The translations under genes were made by a program, and so were the position numbers. A model generated the notes under the pieces. That model was not told the origin of the DNA. It was given only the letters and a program-made list of their open reading frames with translations, and did no database searches. Below are positions 20,033 to 33,300 of a stretch of 64,000 nt of DNA, piece after piece. The number at the start of each line of letters is the position of its first letter. The stretch's first letter is position 1. The DNA is from Novakomyces olei. Taxonomy: Eukaryota; Ascomycota; Novakomycetes; Novakomycetales; Novakomycetaceae. The DNA lies in contig JADEYG010000002.1 in NCBI GenBank assembly GCA_016906335.1, positions 434,001 through 498,000 on the forward strand. The letters run 5' to 3'.

Positions 20033-20738
20033 TGTCATGATCCCCGCCTCGCGTGAACCACGACAGCGAACGACGCCTGAAGTCCTGTAGCGCCAAAGGC
20101 GATGACTTCAGGCTAGATAGATCTAAATAGCTCGCGCGAGGTAATGTTGGACATTACTCGCGCGAAGCGCGTAAGTGGCCTAGCTCGCGAGCAGGTTGGA
20201 CCTGGCTCGCGCGAAGCAGGTTCACGTCCATGCCCGCGCGACGTAGGCACGTCGCGGCGCATGACAGTAGTAGTAGCGATCGCGCATCGCTACGAAGCTA
20301 GATAGATCGATCCATAGAGTTCATAGCTCGCCACCGCTTTCCCAATGCGGATGGTCTGGGACCATCGCATTGAGATCGTGGTGGGATGAAGCTTAGGCCG
20401 CGAAGTGGCTAAGCGAGCCGCTAAGCCTCATAGGATAGTCTACATAGTCGCCCATGGAGAGAACTCTCTCCACGGGCTTATAATCTCAAAGTTGCTACAT
20501 AGCCTTGTAGCAGGTAAGCTTTAGAGAAGCGCCGTCGCCTTTTCAAGGACAACGTCCTTTTCCTTTTCCTTAGTTCTTGCGCCGGGCGCAAGTCTACGTT
20601 CCCGTTTCTCGGTACTCGCTTCGCGCGGTAACCGATTGAACTTCCTTTGTCGAGCGGTCTCGCAAAGGACAGTCCGTGTTCGCCTGTAGTGACACGCGAG
20701 TTTACACCGCGGTGCTCCCCTCTAAGGGCCACCTTACA
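20033..20738 (+). repeat. Solo LTR of the Gypsy-1 family
   Basis: 706 bp in reverse orientation relative to Gypsy-1 (TGTCATGATCC ... CCACCTTACA on the plus strand). Flanked by the target duplication AAGAA at 20028-20032 and 20739-20743. It lies in the gag of Copia-C. A true solo LTR left by LTR-LTR recombination. Confidence 0.92.
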
Positions 20739-21090
20739 AAGAAATACTTTCGTTTCTTTGTTACCGGCGATTTCGAGGTTTTCGAGCTTTTCTTTGAATG
20801 GCACAACTTTCGACAAATGCCAACGGTTCAAAAGGCGGTACAGTTCTCCCTTCCAAGACGGATAGTAAATCAACCCTTTGAGCTGGGGAATTTTGATTAT
20901 TGGCTGCTCTCTGGAATTAATTACTTTCATTTTGTTCTCCGCCGGATTTTCAACTTGTTCCATTTCAGACTCTTAATCTGTAGTTGTGAGCAATTTATGA
21001 TTGTTAATATTGTTAATTAATTTGTTGTTCGACTATTTATTTATAAACGTTTCCCCCACTGTGGCTTAGATGTATTTATCAGAGTATTTT

Positions 21091-21199
21091 GAGAATGTGC
21101 CAAGAGTAGTTTGGAATGTTCCAAGAGTAGTTTGGGAATGTGCCAAGAATAGTTTGGGAATGTGCCAAGAGTAGCTTGGGAATGTGCCAAGAGTGCGAT
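21091..21199. repeat. 22-bp tandem repeat in the Copia-C LTR
   Basis: Nearly five units of GAATGTGCCAAGAGTAGTTTGG with small changes, read directly. Confidence 0.85.
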
Positions 21200-21243
21200 A
21201 AGAAAATTGAGTAGGTTGGCAGCCAATCAGAAAACACGTTACA

Positions 21244-23165
21244 ACAAGTAAATCAAGCTTGTGCAGCGGCTAATTACTAATTATAGAAATATAATTTATC
21301 GTGAGAGGTGGGATAAATTTTACCGTGAGAAATGCGATGGCAAACCGGCAGACTATAAATAGACTTAGCTAGAATCACTATGATTTATAGGAATATGTCA
21401 AGCTTGGACGTCACAGAAAAAGAACAGGAAGGCTGGCTACAGAAAAGAGGAGGAAAGGCTGGAAGAGTCAAAGTGGCTGGAGTGGCTGGAACTGAGTACA
21501 AAGAGGCTTGCACTACCAAGTGTAACTCGGTGGCTGGAACCAAAGAAACTATATAGTACAGCGTCAGTAGACTTACAAAAGTAGCTAAAGGGAGATACAA
21601 TATTATTCTCTACAAGCAGCCAAATTAAATTTCTACATAATTAACGAAAATTGAATACAACATTTATTCTATTTAACACGTTCGAAACAAACTTACAAGA
21701 TTCAACAGATTAAGAGTCTGAACAAAATGAGCAGCACGGGAGTGGTTTTCAAACCTCATGGAAACGGAGATTTGCCGTTTCTTGCTATACCAAGATTGAA
21801 TAACTTGGTCGAGTATCCGCATTGGAAATCGAAATTGACCGGAATTCTTGAAACTTACAGACTGGCACACGTGATGCCAAACGTCACGAATGAAAGAAAT
21901 ATAATCGATGATGTTAGCTACAAGTCCACATCGGCTATGCTTTTTCTTACTCTTAAAGAAGTAATTTCGGTACCAGTTCTTAACGATATTTGCCAAAATG
22001 CACTGACACCAAAATCACTTCTTTCCGCCATTGATGGCGTCTTCTTAGAGAGAAGATATCGCTTAATTGTTCAAATTACTGGGGAACTTTATGGACTGCA
22101 AGCGCAAGGATTAGGACAAATAGCGGTATTAAACTCGAAATTTAACAGTCTTATCTTGAGCTTACGTGAATTGCGCAAAGACCTTCATGCAGAAGAAATT
22201 TACCAAATATATCTCAATATGATAAAGGGATGTGAGGTGCTTAGAAGTGAAATACGCATCTGGGAGCGTTCAAAAAATATAAATCTGGAAGAAGTACAAG
22301 AAATTGTTCTTGAAGCGATGCAAGGAGATAATGGAGATAATTTTGGGTCAGAAATGGCGTTGACAACATATTGTGTTCCGATATGCAAATATTGCAAGAA
22401 AAAAGGTCATACGGAAATTAACTGCAGATTTAAAAATCGCAGCTGTTTTATATGTGGTGAAAAAGGTCATTTCAAAGCTGAGTGTGACAAAAATCTGAGA
22501 AGAACTAATAGTAATAAATCAAGTGAACATTACTATCGTGTGGCATTTATAAATTCTTCGGTTAAATCTAAAAGCATCAGTATAAAATGGATCGTTGACT
22601 GTGGAGCATCGCAACATATGACGGAGAATGAGGTAGCTTTTAGCAGTCTAAGACGTTATAATAATGATCAACATCATCTTGTAATTGCTGCGGGGAAAGA
22701 AAAATTAAGAGCAATGGGATATGGAGAAATACGTTTGAGTCTCTCTGACGATAATCAGGTTTATTAAAAAATGTCTTGTGGGTACCATCGCTCGGTTTTA
22801 ATTTAATTTCACTTGGTTCACTTGCTAGTGAACATTTATCAGTTTATTTCACAAGAGGAAAAGCAGCACTTTACGACCCAACGGGAAAAAGCTAGGAGAC
22901 TTTAATAAAGAAAATAACTTGTATCCTGTCGAAACAAAAACTGTTGGCTATGCTTCTAAAAAAAAGATGCTCGCGTTGGTTGCTTCAAAATTTTACAAAC
23001 AGAATCTTTGGCACGAGCGACTAATGCATCTTAATGAGAAATATACGACTGAACTCGTCAAAGGACTCGGTGCTGGGAGAATACAACATGAACTTAATAA
23101 AATCAATTTAAATATTGATTGTGAAAGTTGCATTGAAGGTAAAATGGCACGCCAGCCATTTCCAG
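21244..23165 (+). mobile_element. Copia-D: partial Copia element
   Basis: Plus strand. A 5' LTR related to that of Copia-E (about 21244-21707) is interrupted by a Copia-F-type solo LTR. A primer site at 21706-21720 is followed by a gag-protease frame from 21727 (MSSTGVVFKPHGNGDLPFLA; two CCHC knuckles CKYCKKKGHTEINC and CFICGEKGHFKAEC; protease WIVDCGASQHM) and the start of integrase. The element ends where Copia-E begins. Broken, with several breaks. Confidence 0.8.
21386..21637 (+). repeat. Copia-F-type solo LTR inside the Copia-D LTR
   Basis: 252 bp, TATAGGAATATG ... TTTCTACA. Flanks TGATT and TAATT could be an imperfect target duplication. Its 9-bp minisatellite is reduced to about two units. 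Confidence 0.8.
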
Positions 23166-26100
23166 TATAGGAAAGTATATCAAGCTTGTGCAGCAGCTGA
23201 TTACTTAGAAAAAAAAATGAAGTTTACCCTGGTAATTGTGACTGTCATTGAGAAGACTATAAATAGATCTAGATAGAACTATGTTGGCCAACGAAATTGA
23301 ATACAACACGTTTCAAATTAACACGTTCGAAATTATAGATTCAACAGATTAAGAGTCTGAAACATGAGCAGCACGGGAGTGGTTTTCAAACCTCATGGAA
23401 ATGGAGATTTGCCGTTCCTGGTTATTCCAAGGTTGACTAACTTGATCGAGTATCCTCAGTGGAAATCGAAATTGGGCGGAATTCTTGAGACTTACGGACT
23501 GGCACACGTGATGCCAAATGCCTCAGTTGAAGGGAATTTTACCGACGATATCGGCTACAAATCTACGTCGGCTATGCTTCTCCTTACTCTTAAGGAGATA
23601 ATTTCGGTTCCAGTCCTTGACGATGTTTGTCAAAAGGCATTGACACCGAAATCACTGCTCTCCAGCATTGATGCCGTCTTCTTGGATAGAAGATACCGCT
23701 TAATCGTTCAAGTTACAGGCGAACTGTATGGACTGCATACACAAGGTTTGGGACAAATTGCGGAACTGAATACACGATTTAACAGTCTCATCCTGAGTTT
23801 ACGCGAGTTGCGAAAGGACCTACATGCTGAAGAAGTTTGTCAAATATACCTAAATATGATAAAAGGTTGCGAGTCGCTCAAAAGTGAGATACGTATCTGG
23901 GAGCGTTCGAAGAATATTAATCTCAAAGAAGTACAAGAAATTGTACTTGAAGCAATGCTAGGGGATAATGGAGATAACTTAAGCTCGGAAATGGCGTTGG
24001 CAGCCTCTCGTGTTGCGATATGCAAATATTGCAAGAAAAAGGGTCATACCGAAACTAACTGCAGATTCAAAAATCGCAGCTGTTTTATTTGTGGTGAGAA
24101 AGGTCATTTCAGAGCGGACTGTGACAAAAATTTGAGAAGAACTGATAGTAATAAATTGTCTGAACATTACTATCGTGTGGCATTTATAAAGTCTTCAAGC
24201 ATTTCCAAAAGTATCAGCACAAAATGGATTCTTGACTGTGGAGCATCGCAGCACATGACGGACAATGAATTGGCCTTCACCAATCTAAAACGTTATAATA
24301 GTGATGAACATCATTTTGTACTTGCTGCGGGAAAAGAAAAATTAAGAGCATTGGGATACGGAAATATAAGTTTAAATTTGTCTGAGGATAACCAAGTTTT
24401 ATTGAAAAATGTCTTGTGGGTACCATCGCTTGGTTTCAATTTAATCTCACTTGGCGCACTCGATAATGAGCATATATCGGTTTATTTCACAAAAGGCAAA
24501 GCTGTACTTTATGACACAACTGGAAGAAAGCTTGGAGACTTTGATAAAGAAAATAATTTGTATCCTGTTGATACAAAAATTGTTGACCATGCCCCTAAAA
24601 AAAAGATGCTTGCACTATATGCTACAAAAAAAGGACAGACAAAATCTTTGGCATGAACGATTAATGCATTTAAATGAGAGATATATGGTTGAACTCGCCA
24701 AAGGACTTGGTGCTGGGAAAATACAACACGAAGTTAATAGAAGCAACTTAAATGTTGGTTGTGAAAGTTGCGTTGGTTGTGAAAGTTGCATTGAAGGAAA
24801 AATGGCGCGCCAGCCATTCCCAGAAGGACGAATGAGAGCAACCGACAAATTTGAATTATTGTACAGTGATGTTTGTGGGCCGTTTCCAGTATCAGCGCTT
24901 GGTCATCGTTATTTTGTCACTTTTATTGATGATAACAGTGGGTACACTTTTGTCAACACAATCAATAATAAATTCGAAGTGAATGATTGTTTTCAGAACT
25001 TGATCAAAATGATTTACACGCAATTTGGAATTAAGGTCAAAAGATTTCGGAGTGACAATGGAGGCGAGTATATTAATAAATCTTTCGAAAAGTTTACAAA
25101 CGAAAATGGCATTGTTCATGAAAAATCCGCACCTTATACGCCGCAGCAAAATGGAGTTGCAGAAAGGGCGAATAGAACAATTCTTGACAGGGTCAGGTCT
25201 ACAATGATTCAAAGGAAGACTCCACAAAAGCTATGGGATGAGGCGGTCAATGCCTGTGTGTATTTGAAAAATCGGAGCCCAAGCAGAATAATTAATAAAA
25301 CACCATATGAGATGATATTTGGAAAGCCTCCGTTATTAGATCATTTGAGAGTGTTTGGATGCATTGCATATGTCCTGAACAAACATAACGATATAAGAAA
25401 ATTGGATGCTAGAAGTGAACCCCATATCTTTGTAGGGTATCAATCCAATGCTAAAGCTTATCGACTTTGGAATATGTCAAGGAACAAAATTGTTGTTTCA
25501 AGGGATGTAATATTTAAAGAAATAGAATTTTATGAAACTGTGGAAAATAAATCCATCAACAGCTCTGAAAATACAACATTTATTCCAGCACTTGGAAATG
25601 ATATTTCTACTGTCAATAATTTGCAACAGTCAAATGTGTCTGAATTTCAGCAGGGTATACAAATTGAAAATAACGAGGAAAATAACGAGCAAAATGACGA
25701 GCAAAATGACGAGCAAAATGACGAGCAAATTGACGAGGAAATTGACGAGGAAATTGAAAATTATTCGGACGCATCGGAACAAAGTTTTGAAGATACTCTA
25801 GAAAATATGAGTCCAAAAATTAATGACAATTCTGAATTATCCGAATTGCAAACGGAGGAGCTTGGAACTAAATGGACCGACGATGGTAAAAGACGCTCAA
25901 CCCGAATACGTAGTTTGCCAGGACCATACGATCATGCGCATATTAGTATTGACAGTATAATTGAGCCTACCAATACGAAACAAGCTAGAGAAAGCGTGCA
26001 AGCATCAGAATGGGAATTAGCGATGAAGACAGAATTGGATGCAATGAAAGAAAATGACGCTTGGGTACTAGTGAGCGCGCCAGAGGGAGCTAATGTCATT

Positions 26101-27691
26101 GGAAATCGATGGGTCTTTAAAGCTAAAGCAAATGTTGATGGGGAAGTTGGACGTTACCGAGCACGATTGGTTGCAAAGGGATTTGGTCAGCGTGAGGGAG
26201 TAGATTATCAAGCGACATACGCCCCGACCATGTCCTTAGAATCATTTCGCACTTTACTGGCTTATGGAGCAATGCAAAAATGGAATATTCATCAGATGGA
26301 TGTTACAACTGCATTCTTAAACGGCGAATTAGAAGAATGCGTTTATATGAAACAACCAGAAGGATTCGACGACGGAACAGGAAAAGTATGCAAATTGAAA
26401 AGATCGCTCTACGGTTTAAAACAGGCCCCTAGATGTTGGTACAAAAAGCTTTTACAGTGTTAATGGAAATTGGATTTATGGAATCGAAGGTCGAAGACTG
26501 TATACTATACAGCTTCCAAGGTAATTTATTTTTGCTTATTTATGTTGATGACATTATTATTATGGGCGAGAATTTAAATGAAATGAAACGAACAAAGGAA
26601 AAATTACAAAGAGCATTTAAGGTCAAAGATTTGGGTAAGATTCATCAATTTCTTGGGATGGAATTTTGTTATGATCAGAAAATTGGAAATTTGAAAATAA
26701 GTCAGAAGGCAGCAATTACAAAAATAATTAAAGAATTCGATTGCTACGACTTGCCTAAAAAACGAATTCCCATAAGGAATTACGTGGAATTGAATGGGAA
26801 ACCTATAAACAATGAAAAGTACCGCAAATGGATTGGCATGCTACTTTGGATAAGCAGATGCACTCGGCCAGATATATCCTTCGCTGTATCCCACGCAGCA
26901 AGATATCAAGAAAAGCCTACAGATGAATGTCTCGAACTGGTTCAATGTATCACGGCTTATTTAAGGGATACAAAAGACAAGGGACTGGAATATCAAAGCA
27001 ATTCGGTTGAACCAGTCATGAAAGTTTATTGCGATGCCGACTACGCAAGTGATAGAGACGAAAGGAAATCCACTTCGGGAATGGCATTGTTTCTGGGTAA
27101 TTCATTAATTCATTGGATGTCAACAAAACAAAAAGTTGTTGCGTTATCGACATGCGAGGCTGAATATATAAGTGCTTGTACGGCGATTGTGCATACATTA
27201 GGTCTCTACAACCTGGCCAAGGAGCTTTTAAAAATTGAGTCTCCAATTCGTGTTTGCTCCGACAACAAAAGCGCAATTTGTATTGCGCATAAAACAAGCC
27301 CAATGAGACGACTAAAGCACCTTGATGTACGATATATGTTTTTGCGCAATTTAACGGAAAACGGCACAGTAATTGTTGATTATATATCTACAAAAGAACA
27401 GCTTGCGGATATTTTAACAAAGCCTTTGTGTAAAAAGATTTTTATACATTTGCGACAAAAACTGGTGAAAGGGGACTCTAGAATTGAATCATTACAAGCT
27501 TGAGAGGGAGTATAGGAAAGTATATCAAGCTTGTGCAGCAGCTGATTACTTAGAAAAAAAAATGAAGTTTACCCTGGTAATTGTGACTGTCATTGAGAAG
27601 ACTATAAATAGATCTAGATAGAACTATGTTGGCCAACGAAATTGAATACAACACGTTTCAAATTAACACGTTCGAAATTATAGATTCAACA
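23166..27691 (+). mobile_element. Copia-E: Copia retrotransposon with identical LTRs
   Basis: 181-bp LTRs at 23166-23346 and 27511-27691 are identical (TATAGGAAAG ... GATTCAACA), so the copy is young. The primer site is at 23345-23359 and the polypurine tract is CTTGAGAGGGAG. Coding parts are gag (MSSTGVVFKPHGNGD; two CCHC knuckles), protease (WILDCGASQHM), integrase (HERLMHLN, FIDDNSGYTF, FRSDNGGEY), reverse transcriptase (YVDDIIIMG) and RNase H (CEAEYISACTA; LADILTKPLCKK). A 12-bp repeat encoding NDEQ units lies near 25,680-25,740. About two breaks; otherwise nearly whole. Flanking pentamers differ (TCCAG, CACTT), so the flanks were rearranged. Confidence 0.9.
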
Positions 27692-29335
27692 CACTTATCG
27701 CAAGAGCTTTGTTTTCTGCAATATAACCAATTTGTTTTGTCCGAAGGGGATAAAGGTTATTTTCTTTCTCAAATGTTTCAAGCACTTCTTTATTCTGTGT
27801 CTTAAACAGTGTAGCTTTTCCATTATCAAATGTGACAGAAATTAATTCTGTGTCTAATGCGCCAAGTGAAATTAAATTGTACCCCAGTTGGGGAACCCAC
27901 AGCACATTTTTCAAAATAAGTTGTTTGTTTTGGGACGTCGTAAGTGAAATATCCCCACTGCCCAGTACTCTCAACTTTTCTTTTCCGGCAGCTATGACAA
28001 AATGATTTTCATGGCTATTGTATTTTTTAAAATTGGTTAAGCCGGTTTTATTATAAGTCATGTGTTGCGACGCACCACAATCGAGAATCCAATTTTTATT
28101 AATGGTGTTTGGTGTAATGGCATTAATAAAGGCATCCTGATAAAATTGTTCACCGAGTTTATTACTATTCATCTGGTTTGTTGCTTTAGGACAATTATTT
28201 TTAAAATGGCCCTTTGCTCCACAGGCAAAACAAGTATTATTTTTAAGTCTGCAGCGTTCCTCTGTATGGCCTCTTTTTTTGCAGTAATGACAAGTAGAGG
28301 CGCGGAACGTTGTCAGCGCAGTTTCGGCGCTTTCGCCGTGGCTTTGCGTAGCTTCAACGACAATTTCTTGTATATCCTTCAGAAGGACATTTTTTGCTCG
28401 TTCCCAAACACGAATTTCCGAATTCAAAGAGTTGCAATTTCGTATCATGTTGAGATAAATTTGGAGAACTTCCTCTTGACAAAGGTCGTTTCGCAGCTCT
28501 CCCAAGCTGGTCACCAGACTATTAAATTTTGTGTGGAGTCCTGCCACCTCCCCCAAGCTCTGTGCTTTTAGTCCATACAGCTCGCTACTGACTTGGACTA
28601 AAAGGCGGTATTTTCGTTCCTGAAATGCGTTGCTGACATTTGCCAACAGAATTTCCGGATTTGGCGCCTTTTGGCACAGGTCGTCAAGTACTGGCACAGA
28701 GATAGCTTCCTTTAGTGTAAGCAGAAGTATGGCCATCGTTGACTGGTAAGCCACATCCTCGGTCGCAGCTTTTTCTCCCTTGTAATCGGGCATGACGTGC
28801 TGAAGCCCGTACGTGGTCAACACCTCCGACAATTTCTGTTTCCATTGGGGAAACTCGATTAAATTCCCCAATCGCGGAATTGCGAGGTACGGCAGGTCTG
28901 CCTGCCCGTGGAGCTTGAGTGATATCCCGAGTTTGCTCATATTGACTGAACTCAGACTCTTAATCTGTAGAAATTTAATTTGGCTTGTTGTAGAGAATAG
29001 TGTTGTATCTCCTTTTAGCTACTTTTCTAAGTCTACTGACGCTGTACTATATAGTTTCTTTGGTTCCAGCCGCCGAGTTACACTTTGGTAGCGCAAGCCT
29101 CTTTGTACTCAGTTCCAGCCACTCCAGCCACTCCAGCCACTCCAGCCACTCCAGCCACTCCAGCCACTCCAGCCACTCCAGCCACTCCAGCCACTCCAGC
29201 CACTCCAGCCACTCCAGCCACTCCAGCCACTCCAGCCACTCCAGCCACTCCAGCCACTCCAGCCATTCCTCCTCTTTTCTGTAGCCAGCCTTCCTGTTCT
29301 TTTTCTGTGACGTCCAAGCTTGACATATTCCTATA
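27692..29335 (-). mobile_element. Copia-B, minus-strand copy: 5' LTR, gag and protease
   Basis: LTR 28966-29335 (370 bp, 17 minisatellite units), primer site 28953-28967, and a gag-protease frame running left from 28940 (MSKLGISLKLHGQADLPYLA; CHYCKKRGHTEERC and CFACGAKGHFKNNC; WILDCGASQHM). 27692-28967 is the inverted duplicate of 30429-31704. It stops at the Copia-E LTR. Confidence 0.88.
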
Positions 29336-30374
29336 ACAACAAACCGTTGATTCGATTGAAAATACAGAATAATATATTATCATTTCAGGCAAAGTCGCTT
29401 AACATTAATCAACAAATTAATTCAATTACTCCACAAGAATCCTTTGAAAAATGGCATGAACGTCTCGGTCATGCAAATAGGAAATATCTAATTGAATTAA
29501 AAAATGGAAAAGCTGCTGGAAATATTCAGAATTTATCTACAGATGAACAAAATACCTGTACTATATGCAAACTATCAAACATCTCAAAACAACCATTTCC
29601 CACAGATGGTAGATCAAGACCAACAGAATTATTTGGTCTTGTTCATAGTGATGTTTGTGGCCCGATTAATTTAAATTCCGAATTTAATTACAAATATTTT
29701 GTGACATTTACTGAAGATTTGTCTGGATATACCTTTGTCTTTCTGATGAAAAATAAGAACGAAGTTCCTAACATATTCTCTGAATTTTGTCCTTTTGTTA
29801 AAACTCAGTTTGGAAAAAGAATAAAAATCCTACGAACTGACAATGGACTTGAATATATTAATTCAGAAATGTCTCAAACGATCAGAAAATTAGGTATAAT
29901 TCATCAAACTTCAATCATCTATACACCGCAACAGAATGGAGTAGCTGAAAGAGCAAATAGAACTCTCGTTTCTAAAGCTCGCGCTCTATTGCTAAATCGA
30001 CAAGTACCGATGAAATTCTGGGGAGATGCAGTTCTGACAAGCTGCTATCTCAAAAACAGATTACCATCGAGATCTTGCAGTACAACCCCCTTCGAAATAT
30101 TATATAATACAAAGCCAAATTTAGACAATTTACGAATTTTTGGATGTCTAGTTGTTGCTAAGAATAAGCAAACTGATAACAATTCTAAATTTGAACAGAA
30201 AGGCAAACAATATATATTTCTCGGTTATTCAGAAAGTCAGAAAGGGTACATTTTATCAGATTTGAAAAATGGAAAAAGAATTGTTTCACGTGACGTCGTT
30301 TTCTTTGAGGATGAATACTACAATGAATCAAAAAATAATAATGATGACAAATATCTACAAGAGAATATGAATTA
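29336..30374 (+). mobile_element. Copia-A integrase fragment
   Basis: An open frame encoding a Copia integrase: HERLGHANRKY zinc region, CTICKLSN, catalytic landmarks FTEDLSGYTF, LRTDNGLEY and YTPQQNGVAERANRT, and the tail FLGYSESQKGY ... RDVVFFEDE. It lies between two head-to-head Copia-B LTR ends. More of the same element appears at 34164-35455. Diverged from the B, D and E family. Confidence 0.85.
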
Positions 30375-33300
30375 TATAGGAATATGTCAAGCTTGGACGT
30401 CACAGAAAAAGAACAGGAAGGCTGGCTACAGATTAAGAGTCTGAGTTCAGTCAATATGAGCAAACTCGGGATATCACTCAAGCTCCACGGGCAGGCAGAC
30501 CTGCCGTACCTCGCAATTCCGCGATTGGGGAATTTAATCGAGTTTCCCCAATGGAAACAGAAATTGTCGGAGGTGTTGACCACGTACGGGCTTCAGCACG
30601 TCATGCCCGATTACAAGGGAGAAAAAGCTGCGACCGAGGATGTGGCTTACCAGTCAACGATGGCCATACTTCTGCTTACACTAAAGGAAGCTATCTCTGT
30701 GCCAGTACTTGACGACCTGTGCCAAAAGGCGCCAAATCCGGAAATTCTGTTGGCAAATGTCAGCAACGCATTTCAGGAACGAAAATACCGCCTTTTAGTC
30801 CAAGTCAGTAGCGAGCTGTATGGACTAAAAGCACAGAGCTTGGGGGAGGTGGCAGGACTCCACACAAAATTTAATAGTCTGGTCACCAGCTTGGGAGAGC
30901 TGCGAAACGACCTTTGTCAAGAGGAAGTTCTCCAAATTTATCTCAACATGATACGAAATTGCAACTCTTTGAATTCGGAAATTCGTGTTTGGGAACGAGC
31001 AAAAAATGTCCTTCTGAAGGATATACAAGAAATTGTCGTTGAAGCTACGCAAAGCCACGGCGAAAGCGCCGAAACTGCGCTGACAACGTTCCGCGCCTCT
31101 ACTTGTCATTACTGCAAAAAAAGAGGCCATACAGAGGAACGCTGCAGACTTAAAAATAATACTTGTTTTGCCTGTGGAGCAAAGGGCCATTTTAAAAATA
31201 ATTGTCCTAAAGCAACAAACCAGATGAATAGTAATAAACTCGGTGAACAATTTTATCAGGATGCCTTTATTAATGCCATTACACCAAACACCATTAATAA
31301 AAATTGGATTCTCGATTGTGGTGCGTCGCAACACATGACTTATAATAAAACCGGCTTAACCAATTTTAAAAAATACAATAGCCATGAAAATCATTTTGTC
31401 ATAGCTGCCGGAAAAGAAAAGTTGAGAGTACTGGGCAGTGGGGATATTTCACTTACGACGTCCCAAAACAAACAACTTATTTTGAAAAATGTGCTGTGGG
31501 TTCCCCAACTGGGGTACAATTTAATTTCACTTGGCGCATTAGACACAGAATTAATTTCTGTCACATTTGATAATGGAAAAGCTACACTGTTTAAGACACA
31601 GAATAAAGAAGTGCTTGAAACATTTGAGAAAGAAAATAACCTTTATCCCCTTCGGACAAAACAAATTGGTTATATTGCAGAAAACAAAGCTCTTGCGATA
31701 AGTGTTCCTGAGAAACAAAAATTATGGCACGACCGCTTAATGCACTTGAACGAAAATTATATGATAAAACTCGCTAAAGGCCTTGGAGCAGGAAAAATAC
31801 AACAAGACCTTGACAAGACAAATATAAAAGTTAAATGCGAAAGTTGTATCAAAGGAAAAATGGCACGCCAACCATTTCCAGAAGGACGCCTAAGAGCAGA
31901 AACAAAGTTTGAATTACTGCACAGTGATGTATGTGGACCATTTCCAGTTTCAGCTTCAGGGAAATGTTACTTTGTTACGTTGATTGATGATTTAACCGGA
32001 TATACATTTTTATTCACAATCGCCAATAAATTTGACGTTAACAATTGCATACAAAATTTGGTTAATTTGATTAAAACTCAGTTTGGAATATCTGTCAAAA
32101 GAATTCGAAGCGACAACGGGGGAGAATTTGTTAATCAAGCTCTTAAATCCTACATGCAAGAAAAGGGAATTATTCACGAACTGACTGCGCCCTACACTCC
32201 ACAACAAAATGGTGTTGCAGAAAGGGCAAACAGAACAATACTCAACAGAGTCAGGGCTACAATGAGTGAAAGAAACGTCCCCGAATACTTGTGGGACGAA
32301 GCAGTAAACGCTTGTGTATACATTAAAAATCGTAGCCCGACGAGAATTAACGACTACACGCCCTACGAAATGGTATTTGACAAGGCTCCGATACTAGACC
32401 ACTTAAGGGTATTTGGATGCAAAGCCTTTGTCTTGAAAAAACAAGGAGGAATTAAAAAACTCGACACTCGTAGTGAACCACATGTATTTGTTGGCTACCA
32501 AACAAATGCCAAGGCTTATCGACTATGGAACCCTTTGACGAGAAAAGTGGTTATTTCGCGTGATGTGGTATTTAATGAATCTGAATTTTATGACGCAAAC
32601 AAACAAGAAAAGAATTTAGAGAGAAGAGAAATGCCTTTAACTATGGGAGGAGGAAATATATTTGTCTCAGAAAATTTACAAACTGAACAAACACCCGAAT
32701 ATTCTTCTAATTCTGATGAAAATGAGGAAGAATGTATCACCTCATCAGATGGCACGTCAGAAGACTCGGAGCAATTTTTTCAAGACACGACTGACTCAAT
32801 TAATGTTAATGACGATATACTAGAGGACGAAAATCAGGACAATCACGAAACACAGCAGCAGAATGATACACAAGAATTAGGAACAACCATTTCAAACGAC
32901 GGAATCAGACGCTCAACCAGAATTCGTCATGCTCCAGGAATTTATGATAGAGCGCATGTGGCAATAAATGAAATTATAGAGCCAAACAATACAAAGCAGG
33001 CGCGCAACAGTTTGCACGCTCGGGAATGGGAAGAGGCTATGGAGACTGAATTAAATGCAATGAAGGAAAACAATGCGTGGAAATTGGTACATGCTCCAGA
33101 GGGAGCTAATATAATTGGAAACCGGTGGGTTTTTAAAGCGAAAGCCAATAATCAAGGAGAAGTTGAACGATATAGAGCAAGGCTGGTTGCAAAGGGATTT
33201 TCGCAACGCGAGGGTATTGATTATCAGGCAACTTACGCACCAACTATGGCCCTTGAATCACTACGCACACTTCTTGCCTTTGCCGTTTCAAAGAAATGGC

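Larger units (their letters stand above)
11020..21243 (-). mobile_element. Copia-C: old Copia element hosting later insertions
   Basis: Minus-strand Copia element in pieces. The LTR lies at about 20979-21243 (RC begins TGTAACGTG) and includes a 22-bp tandem repeat. A tRNA-Lys-like primer site is at 20966-20980. Gag starts at 20963 and continues at 19387-20032, with a CCHC knuckle (CKFCNKSGHTEDVC). Protease (WILDSGATEH) and integrase (HNRFMHVN, FIDDYSGYTF, IRTDNGGEF) are at 18273-19346, and further integrase-tail sequence is at 11020-11326. A Gypsy-1-family solo LTR sits in gag and Gypsy-2 sits in the integrase. Broken, with several breaks besides the insertions. Confidence 0.8.

Noticed and set aside
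21091-21199. CRISPR-like tandem array
   Set aside because: 22-bp head-to-tail units without spacers; a simple tandem repeat in an LTR of a eukaryote.
28062-28571. 169-codon frame opposite the Copia-B gag, also at 30825-31334
   Set aside because: Antisense shadow of gag with no motif; it recurs only because of the inverted duplication.
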